This document shows, piece after piece, positions 15,930-23,619 of a stretch of DNA of 64,000 nt. A program made the translations under genes and the position numbers. Source of the stretch: Dryocola sp032000125 (GTDB lineage: Bacteria; Pseudomonadota; Gammaproteobacteria; Enterobacterales; Enterobacteriaceae); NCBI GenBank assembly GCA_032000125.1, contig DAMALH010000003.1, positions 62,001-126,000 on the forward strand, given 5' to 3'. Under the pieces are notes generated by a model. The model had not been told where the DNA came from, did not search any database, and saw only the letters and a list, made by a program, of their open reading frames with translations. Position 1 is the first letter of the stretch. Each line of letters starts with the position of its first letter.

Positions 15930-17348
15930 TTACTCTTGCTGCCTTAACTGCTCACCTATCAAGCGTGACAACGTCACCACCGCCTGCTGTTCCCGCTCGC
16001 CCCATGCCCATGAGGCATTCAGGCGAAAATAGTTATCCCATGCGCGGCCGGTGGTGAACATTTTCCCCGGCGCGATACTGATTTTATGCTTGATGGCCCG
16101 CTCGCTGAGCAGGCTCGCATCCATATATTCCGGCAGTTCAACCCATAAAAAATAGCCGCTTTCGCTGCGATGAATTTTCACCTGCGGGGGCAATAGCGCA
16201 TGCAGCGCCTGCCACGCCTGCTGTTTGCGTTCGGCCAGCATTTTTCTTAAGCGCTTCAGATGGGTGTCATAACGCCTGGTAGCCAGATAATCCACCAGCG
16301 CCAGTTGCATGGGCGAACTGGTGGAAAGCGTGCTCATTAACTGCAGTTGCTGGATGCGCCGCGCGTGCCTGCCGGCAGCCACCCAGCCAATACGTAATCC
16401 CGCGACGAGGCATTTTGAAAATGACGAGCAGTGGAGCGTCATCCCCTGCTCGTCCCACGCCCGGGCGGGCAACGGACGTTCGCGGCCGTAATAAAGCTCG
16501 CTGTAAACGTCATCCTCAATCAGCGTAACGTTGTGGGCGTGCAGGAGCGAAACAAGCTGGCGTTTTTTCTCCGGCGTCAGCGTCACGCCCAGCGGGTTCT
16601 GGCTGTTAGTCATCAGCCAGCACGCCTTAACGGGATAATCGTTCAGCGCCTGCTCCAGCGCCGTAAGGTCGATGCCGCTTTCAGGATCGGTGGCAACCGA
16701 AAGGGCCTTGAGGCGCAGCCTTTCCAGCGCCTGAAGCGCGCCGTAAAAACACGGGTTTTCAACGATCACCCAGTCGCCGGGCTCGGTGACGGCCTGCAGG
16801 CTGAGGTTTAACGCCTCCAGCGCGCCTGCGGTAATAACGATCTCATCCGGGGAAACCTGCATCCCCTGCTGCGCATAGCGACGGGCGATGGCGTGGCGCA
16901 GGGCTTCGCTGCCCGGCGGCAGGCTTTCAATAACGCTCATGGCGGTGGCCGTTTTGCTGACCGTGGCAAGCGAGCGGTTTAGCTGCTGTAAAGGGAACAG
17001 GCGCGGGTCGGGAAAGGCTGAACCAAAGGGCACTACCGAGGCATCGCAGCTTGCCTGCAAAACATCAAAAATATAGGTATTGATGTCGACAGACTCGTCG
17101 CGCATCACTTTAACCGGCGCGGGCGTAGCGCGGGCAACCGGGCGCGGTGCCACGTAGTAGCCGGATTGCGGGCGAGCCACAATCACCCCCTGGCTTTCCA
17201 GCACCTGATAAGCGTGCCCGACGGTCATAAAACTCATGCCGCTGTGGGTCACCTGTTCGCGCAGCGACGGCAGGCGATCTCCGGGCAACCAAACCCCCAG
17301 AGCTATCTGGTCTATAATTTGTTGCGCCAGCCGCTGATACTTTTTCAT
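15930..17348 (-). CDS. ydcR: MocR-type regulator YdcR (GntR helix-turn-helix fused to aminotransferase)
   Basis: 472 residues. A GntR winged helix at 1-70 (LAQQIIDQIALGVWLPGDRL, SLREQVTHSGMSFMTVGHAY) is fused to a fold-type I aminotransferase domain. The PLP lysine is in SSFSKCLVAGLRIGW and the NSQNPLG and DDVYSEL motifs are present. The ydcS operon start is 1.2 kb away with two genes between, whereas in E. coli ydcR is directly beside ydcS. Control of ydcSTUV-patD is inferred from that neighbourhood. Confidence 0.88.
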   Translation of the reverse strand: MKKYQRLAQQIIDQIALGVWLPGDRLPSLREQVTHSGMSFMTVGHAYQVLESQGVIVARPQSGYYVAPRPVARATPAPVKVMRDESVDINTYIFDVLQASCDASVVPFGSAFPDPRLFPLQQLNRSLATVSKTATAMSVIESLPPGSEALRHAIARRYAQQGMQVSPDEIVITAGALEALNLSLQAVTEPGDWVIVENPCFYGALQALERLRLKALSVATDPESGIDLTALEQALNDYPVKACWLMTNSQNPLGVTLTPEKKRQLVSLLHAHNVTLIEDDVYSELYYGRERPLPARAWDEQGMTLHCSSFSKCLVAGLRIGWVAAGRHARRIQQLQLMSTLSTSSPMQLALVDYLATRRYDTHLKRLRKMLAERKQQAWQALHALLPPQVKIHRSESGYFLWVELPEYMDASLLSERAIKHKISIAPGKMFTTGRAWDNYFRLNASWAWGEREQQAVVTLSRLIGEQLRQQE

Positions 17349-17386
17349 TAATCTCTTGTCCGTAACTATATCACCCGGTTAAAAAT

Positions 17387-17423
17387 ACGCTTTTTCCATG
17401 AACTGTTATAGCCAAAAAAGCGT
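17387..17423. promoter_or_regulatory. Inverted repeat between ydcR and the oxidase genes
   Basis: ACGCTTTTT (17387-17395) and AAAAAGCGT (17415-17423) are perfect arms with a 19-base spacer, in the divergent promoter region. Possible YdcR operator or oxidase control site. Confidence 0.4.
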
Positions 17424-17494
17424 TTTCTGTTTCTGACCTTGACTGAGGCGAAGGACTACCATAGCCGGGTCGTCTAAGCGCAGTGAGGTTATGT

Positions 17495-18889
17495 ATGTTT
17501 GGTCTGGATGCTTTTCACCTGGCGAGGATTCAGTTCGCTTTTACTATCTCCTTCCACATTATTTTCCCCGCCATCACCATCGGACTTGCCAGCTATCTGG
17601 CGGTGCTTGAAGGGCTATGGCTGAAAACAAAAAATCCGGTTTACCGTTCGCTCTATCACTTCTGGTCAAAAATTTTTGCCGTCAACTTCGGCATGGGCGT
17701 GGTGTCCGGTCTGGTGATGGCGTATCAGTTCGGCACCAACTGGAGCGGGTTTTCACAGTTCGCCGGGAGCATTACCGGCCCGCTGCTGACCTATGAAGTG
17801 CTGACCGCCTTCTTCCTCGAAGCCGGTTTCCTTGGCGTGATGCTGTTTGGCTGGCAGCGCGTCGGCCCCGGCCTGCACTTTTTCGCCACCTGTATGGTTG
17901 CCCTTGGCACCCTCGTCTCCACCTTCTGGATCCTGGCCTCCAATAGCTGGATGCAGACCCCGCAAGGGTTTGAGATCGTTAACGGCCAGGTCGTGCCGGT
18001 GGACTGGTTTGCGGTGGTGTTTAATCCATCTTTCCCCTGGCGCCTGCTGCATATGTCCGTTGCCGCCTTCCTCAGCAGCGCGTTTTTTGTCGGCGCATCT
18101 GCCGCCTGGCATCTGCTGCGCGGTGACAGAACGCCGGCCATTAAGACGATGTTTTCCATGGCGCTGTGGATGGCGGCGATCGTAGCGCCCATCCAGGCGG
18201 TAATCGGCGATATGCACGGCCTTAATACCCTTGAGCACCAGCCTGCAAAAATTGCGGCTATCGAAGGCCACTGGGAAAACGTGCCGGGAGAGCCGACGCC
18301 TTTGCTGCTGTTCGGCTGGCCTGATATGGAGCAGGAGCGCACGCGCTACGGGCTGGAAATTCCGGCGCTGGGCAGCCTTATTCTGACGCACAGCCTGGAT
18401 AAACAGGTTCCAGCACTCAAAGAATTTCCGCAGGAAGACCGGCCAAATTCAACCACGGTGTTCTGGTCATTCCGCGTCATGGTCGGCCTGGGTATGTTGA
18501 TGATGTTGCTTGGCCTGACCAGCCTGTGGCTGCGTTACCGTCATCGTCTTTATGATTGCCGCCCGTTCCTGCATTTTGCTTTATGGATGGGGCCGGCGGG
18601 GCTGATCGCCATTCTGGCCGGCTGGATAACCACCGAAGTGGGCCGCCAGCCGTGGGTGGTTTATGGCCTGATGCGCACCAGAGACGCGGTATCCGCCCAC
18701 GGCGATTTACAGATGAGCATCAGCCTGCTGGCGTTCCTGGTGGTCTATACGTCCGTGTTCGGCGTAGGTTATCTCTATATGATCAGGTTAATCAAAAAAG
18801 GCCCGCAGCCGTTTGATGACCATCCAACCGACGGCACACCGGCTCGTCCGCTTTCGGCAGCGCCTGACCGGCTTGAGGAGAAAGGCTAA
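17495..18889 (+). CDS. cioA: Cytochrome bd-type ubiquinol oxidase subunit I, CioA-like
   Basis: 464 residues from MFGLDAFHLARIQFAF, with GAGG eight bases upstream. About nine membrane segments. The heme-ligand region FHIIFP, the motif WILASNSWMQTP and GRQPWVV near residue 390 are typical of CydA. The protein is about 50 residues shorter than E. coli CydA, with a short Q loop, which is the mark of the cyanide-insensitive CIO branch. Reduces oxygen to water with quinol, without proton pumping. Co-translated with subunit II (TAATG overlap). Confidence 0.9.
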   Translation: MFGLDAFHLARIQFAFTISFHIIFPAITIGLASYLAVLEGLWLKTKNPVYRSLYHFWSKIFAVNFGMGVVSGLVMAYQFGTNWSGFSQFAGSITGPLLTYEVLTAFFLEAGFLGVMLFGWQRVGPGLHFFATCMVALGTLVSTFWILASNSWMQTPQGFEIVNGQVVPVDWFAVVFNPSFPWRLLHMSVAAFLSSAFFVGASAAWHLLRGDRTPAIKTMFSMALWMAAIVAPIQAVIGDMHGLNTLEHQPAKIAAIEGHWENVPGEPTPLLLFGWPDMEQERTRYGLEIPALGSLILTHSLDKQVPALKEFPQEDRPNSTTVFWSFRVMVGLGMLMMLLGLTSLWLRYRHRLYDCRPFLHFALWMGPAGLIAILAGWITTEVGRQPWVVYGLMRTRDAVSAHGDLQMSISLLAFLVVYTSVFGVGYLYMIRLIKKGPQPFDDHPTDGTPARPLSAAPDRLEEKG

Positions 18890-19902
18890 TGGGCATCGAT
18901 CTTTCCATTATCTGGTTTGCGATAATCGTCTTTTCCACGCTGATGTATATCGTGATGGACGGTTTCGACTTAGGCATCGGCATCCTCTTTCCCTTCATTC
19001 GCCATGGCGAAGATCGCGATGTGATGGTCAACAGCGTCGCCCCGGTCTGGGACGGCAATGAAACCTGGCTGGTGCTCGGCGGCGCCGGGCTGTTTGGCGC
19101 CTTTCCGCTGGCGTATGCGGTGATTGTCGATGCGCTGACCATTCCGCTTACGCTGATGCTTATCGGGCTGATCTTCCGGGGGGTGGCCTTTGAGTTCCGC
19201 TTTAAAGCCACGCCTGCGCATCGCCCGTTCTGGGATAAAGCGTTTCTTAGCGGCTCGATTCTGGCAACCTTCTGCCAGGGCATCGCCGTCGGGGCGGTTA
19301 TTTCCGGCTTCCCCGTTGAGGGACGCACCTTTGCGGGCACGCAGCTTGACTGGCTGACGCCTTTTAATCTGTTCTGCGGCCTGGGGCTGATTGTGGCCTA
19401 TGCCCTGCTGGGCGCAAGCTGGCTGGTGATGAAAAGCGCAGAGCCTCTGCTGGCTAAGATGCGTGAACTGTTAAAACCGCTGCTGCTGGCGCTGCTGGTT
19501 ATTATCGCCATTATCAGCATCTGGACGCCGCTTACCCACCCGCAAATCGCCACCCGCTGGTTTAGCCTGCCAAACCTGTTCTGGCTGCTGCCGGTTCCTG
19601 TACTGGTGCTCCTGTGCAGCGTCTGGCTGTGGAAAAGCACGACCACGGAAACCAGCCTGCACAGCACGCCATTTGTGCTGACGCTGGTGCTGATGTTCCT
19701 GGGCTTTAGCGGACTGGGCATCAGCATCTGGCCGCATATTATTCCGCCGTCCATTACGCTGTGGCAGGCGGCAGCGCCGCCGCAAAGCCAGGGCTTTATG
19801 CTGATTGGCGCGCTGTTTATTATCCCGATCATTCTGGTTTACACCTTCTGGAGCTACTACGTGTTCCGCGGCAAAGTGCAGCACGGGGAGGGTTATCACT
19901 GA
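18889..19902 (+). CDS. cioB: Cytochrome bd-type ubiquinol oxidase subunit II, CioB-like
   Basis: 337 residues, eight predicted membrane segments. Opening LSIIWFAIIVFSTLMYIVMD GFDLGIG and VAPVWDGNETWLVLGG are CydB signatures. Start overlaps the subunit I stop by one base. The next small gene overlaps its stop by one base, so three subunits are translated as a unit. Confidence 0.92.
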   Translation: MGIDLSIIWFAIIVFSTLMYIVMDGFDLGIGILFPFIRHGEDRDVMVNSVAPVWDGNETWLVLGGAGLFGAFPLAYAVIVDALTIPLTLMLIGLIFRGVAFEFRFKATPAHRPFWDKAFLSGSILATFCQGIAVGAVISGFPVEGRTFAGTQLDWLTPFNLFCGLGLIVAYALLGASWLVMKSAEPLLAKMRELLKPLLLALLVIIAIISIWTPLTHPQIATRWFSLPNLFWLLPVPVLVLLCSVWLWKSTTTETSLHSTPFVLTLVLMFLGFSGLGISIWPHIIPPSITLWQAAAPPQSQGFMLIGALFIIPIILVYTFWSYYVFRGKVQHGEGYH

Positions 19903-20030
19903 TGAAAATGAAGCAAACAGGCAAGCGTCTGATGTGGATGGTGGTGCTGTGGGGCGGCAGCGTGCTGGTGCTCGCCGCGGTGAGCATGGTATTCCGGCTG
20001 CTGATGAATGCCGCGGGCTTAAGGTCCTGA
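19902..20030 (+). CDS. DUF2474 small membrane subunit of the bd oxidase
   Basis: 42 residues: basic start MKMKQTGKRLMW, one membrane helix VVLWGGSVLVLAAVSMVF, end MNAAGLRS. Start codon overlaps the cioB stop (ATGA type). DUF2474 proteins are found after CIO-type oxidase genes and are analogous in place and size to CydX/CbdX, which stabilise the hemes. Function here is inferred from position. Confidence 0.8.
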   Translation: MKMKQTGKRLMWMVVLWGGSVLVLAAVSMVFRLLMNAAGLRS

Positions 20031-20041
20031 CTGGCATTGAG

Positions 20042-20060
20042 GGTGCAAAGCGTTTGCACC
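20042..20060. terminator. Hairpin between the oxidase operon and ybcH
   Basis: GGTGCAAA (20042-20049), loop GCG, TTTGCACC (20053-20060): perfect eight-base stem 11 bases past the small subunit stop. No T tract; terminator role inferred from place between converging genes. Confidence 0.5.
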
Positions 20061-20086
20061 TGTCCACCCTTAATGCCGCAAGAAAC

Positions 20087-20962
20087 TTAGTGCTGCAATA
20101 TGCCTTCAGCCGCACTCATATAGCGTAACGAGAAGAAAACTCTGTCCTGCCCGGCTGGCGCCAGTGCTGCCAGCCGCTGGCGCTGCTGAGAAACCGGAAG
20201 CGGTGAAGCGTGGAAGTCCGCCGCCTGTTTATCCTGGCGAAACAGTTCGACAATATGGCCGGATGACGGCGTTTTCAGATACAGCTCCCTTGCTGCGGGC
20301 GGCAGCGTTTGTGTCCCCGCCCCGTCCTGCACCCAAATTTTTACGCCGCTTTGGCTAAGCGTGGCGATCCATTTTGCCCAGGCATCGGGTGCCATATTTC
20401 CGCTGAAGAAGCTGCTGACGGCAACCGGCTTATCCGCTACTTCCGCAAGCGACTGCCGCGTGTGGGTCAGCCAGTCAAGCGCTGCCTGCTGCATCTGCGG
20501 TGTACGCCAGTTAAGATCGTCCAGTTCGCTGCTGATATACCAGCCGGCAATGTTAGCGCTGCCCAGCACCTTTACCCACCGCGTGGCAACGGCGATATCG
20601 TTGGCACGCAGACGGTTAAGATAATTTATTCGCGCCGTTTGTGGCTGCTGCTGGCGTTTAAAAAAATGCTCGTCTGCGGCCAGGCCAACAACCAGCTTAA
20701 GGTGACTTTCTGCCGCTAATGCCGCTTTATGCTCAAGCCAGGCGCGGGCCTCACCGTCGCCAAAGGCTTCTCCGTAACGGCTCCATTGCAGCACCAGCGT
20801 ATCGATCCCCTGCTTTTTTAACTGTTGCAGCATCATCTGCCACTGCGCGTCACTCATCGACATATCGCGTAGCTGCGGCTGGTACATCACGGCGTTCATC
20901 GCCTGGGCAAATGGTGCGATAAGCAGCGTAGCCGCGAAGAGGATTGAGGAGAAAACGTTCAC
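20087..20962 (-). CDS. ybcH: DUF4434 family periplasmic protein, YbcH-like
   Basis: 291 residues with a GTG start whose first base is the last base of the nfrA stop codon. Signal peptide MNVFSSILFAATLLIAPFAQ. The rest is a DUF4434 (TIM-barrel, glycosidase-like) domain: MNAVMYQPQLRDMSMSDAQW, LKLVVGLAADEHFF, AGWYISSELDDLNW with acidic residues that could be catalytic. E. coli has ybcH beside nfrA and nfrB. A role in making or trimming the N4 receptor glycan is inferred. Confidence 0.82.
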   Translation of the reverse strand: MNVFSSILFAATLLIAPFAQAMNAVMYQPQLRDMSMSDAQWQMMLQQLKKQGIDTLVLQWSRYGEAFGDGEARAWLEHKAALAAESHLKLVVGLAADEHFFKRQQQPQTARINYLNRLRANDIAVATRWVKVLGSANIAGWYISSELDDLNWRTPQMQQAALDWLTHTRQSLAEVADKPVAVSSFFSGNMAPDAWAKWIATLSQSGVKIWVQDGAGTQTLPPAARELYLKTPSSGHIVELFRQDKQAADFHASPLPVSQQRQRLAALAPAGQDRVFFSLRYMSAAEGILQH

Positions 20963-23619
20963 TACCAGCGCACTCCCAGCGTCAGAAAAAGGCTATTTTT
21001 TGAATCCGTTTCGCGATGATGGCCTGCGGAAATGTGTTGGTACTCAAGCCCCACGCTCGCTTTGTGCGGGAAAGCTTCGTAATGCGTTTCACCAAACCAT
21101 TGGTTTAACCGCACCCCAATCCCTTCAAGCTTAGTGTCGTGGTAGAAGCGGTATTTCTCGCCGTCTTCATAATAAGGCGTGTTTGTCGTGCCGTTGTACT
21201 GCACATGAACATACGGCTCTATCGTTTGCCGATCGCTGATTTTTTGATGCCAGCTCACGCGATAATCCGCGGTGTAAAGCTGATAATCCTGCTTTACATA
21301 ATGCGCGGCGTCCAGATAAAGATTCTGGGCAAACCAGCCCTTGCCGACGGGATGCCATTCATCGCTGTATTTGCCGTCATTAAGGAATGACGCGCTTGCG
21401 CGCAGCATCATATCTGCCTCGGACCTGTGCCTGTCGAGTGGCAACTGCTGCTCTACTGCCAGCAAGATCGTCCGTTCGCGCAGCGGCTTCCAGCGCACGC
21501 CCATACCCAGCATCGGCTGGTAAATCGGTGCTATGTTGGTATGCCCGCCGCTGCCGGCAAAAACGCGGCCATAAGCAGAGAGCAGATCGCCCTCCAGAAT
21601 CTGGTTATGCCCAATGCGGTATTCAGCTTCGGCCTGCCCATAGCTGCGATTGCTTTTGTCGCGCGGTGCGTTTGGATCGGCTCCGATGCTGGTAGCTGAG
21701 TGTTTTGTCAGGCCAAGAGAGCTGTCGAAAGAGAACGTCCAGCGACGTGCGGTTTCTTCGTTAACGCGGCGAAAGGCAAAGCGCTCTTTTTGCTGCTCAT
21801 CCGTCAGGCCCTGTTGCGGTGAGACGGTAATATCTATGTCATCAATTACCCGTTCGCTGTAGCGACGCGTCTGGGATTTGTCATCCAGACGCTGGTTTGC
21901 ATAGACCAGCTGGCGCAGAAGTTCCGGTGAATCCGGCCTCGCAACGCGCGCCTTTTCAAACGCGTTGCGCGCCCCGGCAATGTCATTTTTACGCAGTAAA
22001 GCAAAGCCCTTTTCCGCCTCGTGCTGCTGTGGAGCTGCTGCTGTCGAATCATCCTCTTGCGTTGCAAAAGTAAGGTAAGCGACCTGGCGACGGTAATAAG
22101 GTGCGGAATCGCGCTCAACGGCACGCTGGGCGGCATACAGCGCAAGCCCAGGCGCCGTTTGCTGATAGCATTCTGCGATATGCGACCAGCTCTGTGCATC
22201 GTAACCGGGGGCAAAATCACTCAGCACCTTAAGCACGGACTCGCAGTTTTCTCTACCCTGGAACAAACGCGCCTGCTGCATGCGCAGTTCGGCCGTGGGC
22301 AGCGGCTGCGCAAGGCGGGTTTTATCCGTTGCGGACAGCCATTCCGGATGGGCCAATAACAGCGCATACAGCCTGTCGCTGAGCGATTTTTGCAGGCCTC
22401 CTGCTTGTGCAAAAGGCCAGTATTTAAGCAGCAGCTTGCTGGCGGCGTGGCCTTCGCCAAAGTTCACCAGATGAAAACTATATTTGTCCAGCTCCGGGGC
22501 GGACAGCGTTTTGCTCTGGCTAATTTGCCCGATAATCTGCACGCTCTTTTTACGATCTTTCTGCGCCAGACTCAGGTCAAGGCGACGCTCCAGCGCCTCG
22601 TCCTGCGAAAAATGCGTTAACAGCTCCGAGGCGCCTTCCCAGTCCCTTTTTTGCATACGAACAGGCAGCAGCGTCGCCAGCAGGTATTGCCTATTCTGCG
22701 GATATTTTATCTGCCAGTTTGCTACGGCTTTTCCCGGATCTTCGCTGTAAGTCGCTAATAACCGCAGCCAGTCATGTTCTTCGCTCGCGCTTTCAAAGCC
22801 CGGGTGGCGCCGGGCCATGTAGCCCTGTAAGGGCCGGATGGCGTTGCGCTCGGCCAGCGAACGGGCGTAGGTCAACTGCATGGCTGGCGTGTTCATCACG
22901 CCCTGACGTTGTAAATCGAGGATTCGCTCATCACGCTGCATTAACAGTAAAACAGCGAACCACTGCTGATACTGCGCTTCGCTGAGCGTTTGCTGTTCAT
23001 CCAGCAATGCAAAACTCTGATCCGCTGTTTGCCATTGCTGCAGGAAAATCGCCCTTTGTGAAAGCTCGCCGATCAGAGCGCGCCCCTGCGGGGAATGGCG
23101 AAAAGCCCGATCTGCAAGCTGCGCTTTCGCCACGTTAAGCTGCGACAGCTTTATCGCATGCTCGCCCACTTCGCTGCGGCAATGAATCGAAGGATTGGCA
23201 TCGCACGCGTTTTGCAGCGCATATAAAGCGGCGATGGTTTCGACCTTGTGCTCCGCTACAGGAATAACGTCGCGTGCCAGCCGTAAGTTTTTATCATCCG
23301 GCGTTTTACGCAGTTGCTCGTCAAGCAGCGCTCGCGCTTTATCGTCATGGCCAAAATGACGATAGGCTTCGGCAAGCCAGAGCGTTATCTGCACGCTCTC
23401 CGGCGCCATTTCATGCGCGTGCTGGAAGCTTGCGATCGCGCGTACCTCATCATTTTCTTTAATGGCTCGTTGCGCACGCGCCAGGTGAGGATAGACCTTA
23501 AAGTAGCGGTAATCGCTAAGGCCCAACTGCCGTTGCGCAGTTTCCTGCGCCGCGCTAAGCGGGGTTGAAAAAAGCACGCCACAAATCAGCGCGGCGAGCG
23601 GAGTCAGGCGAATATTCAT
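20962..23619 (-). CDS. nfrA: Bacteriophage N4 adsorption protein A (outer membrane)
   Basis: 885 residues from MNIRLTPLAALICGVLFSTP, chosen over an upstream start at 23640 because its ATG overlaps the nfrB stop (ATGA) and opens a clean signal peptide. N-terminal tetratricopeptide-like repeats (HEMAPESVQITLWLAEAYRH, DIAGARNAFEKARVARPDSP) are followed by a beta-rich C-terminal domain ending in an aromatic residue (LFLTLGVRW), as for outer membrane barrels. E. coli NfrA is about 990 residues, so this one is shorter. Acts as exporter/anchor of a surface glycan used by phage N4. Confidence 0.88.
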   Translation of the reverse strand: MNIRLTPLAALICGVLFSTPLSAAQETAQRQLGLSDYRYFKVYPHLARAQRAIKENDEVRAIASFQHAHEMAPESVQITLWLAEAYRHFGHDDKARALLDEQLRKTPDDKNLRLARDVIPVAEHKVETIAALYALQNACDANPSIHCRSEVGEHAIKLSQLNVAKAQLADRAFRHSPQGRALIGELSQRAIFLQQWQTADQSFALLDEQQTLSEAQYQQWFAVLLLMQRDERILDLQRQGVMNTPAMQLTYARSLAERNAIRPLQGYMARRHPGFESASEEHDWLRLLATYSEDPGKAVANWQIKYPQNRQYLLATLLPVRMQKRDWEGASELLTHFSQDEALERRLDLSLAQKDRKKSVQIIGQISQSKTLSAPELDKYSFHLVNFGEGHAASKLLLKYWPFAQAGGLQKSLSDRLYALLLAHPEWLSATDKTRLAQPLPTAELRMQQARLFQGRENCESVLKVLSDFAPGYDAQSWSHIAECYQQTAPGLALYAAQRAVERDSAPYYRRQVAYLTFATQEDDSTAAAPQQHEAEKGFALLRKNDIAGARNAFEKARVARPDSPELLRQLVYANQRLDDKSQTRRYSERVIDDIDITVSPQQGLTDEQQKERFAFRRVNEETARRWTFSFDSSLGLTKHSATSIGADPNAPRDKSNRSYGQAEAEYRIGHNQILEGDLLSAYGRVFAGSGGHTNIAPIYQPMLGMGVRWKPLRERTILLAVEQQLPLDRHRSEADMMLRASASFLNDGKYSDEWHPVGKGWFAQNLYLDAAHYVKQDYQLYTADYRVSWHQKISDRQTIEPYVHVQYNGTTNTPYYEDGEKYRFYHDTKLEGIGVRLNQWFGETHYEAFPHKASVGLEYQHISAGHHRETDSKNSLFLTLGVRW

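Noticed and set aside
17753..18391. Frames antisense to the oxidase subunit I
   Set aside because: Low-complexity composition and no start context.
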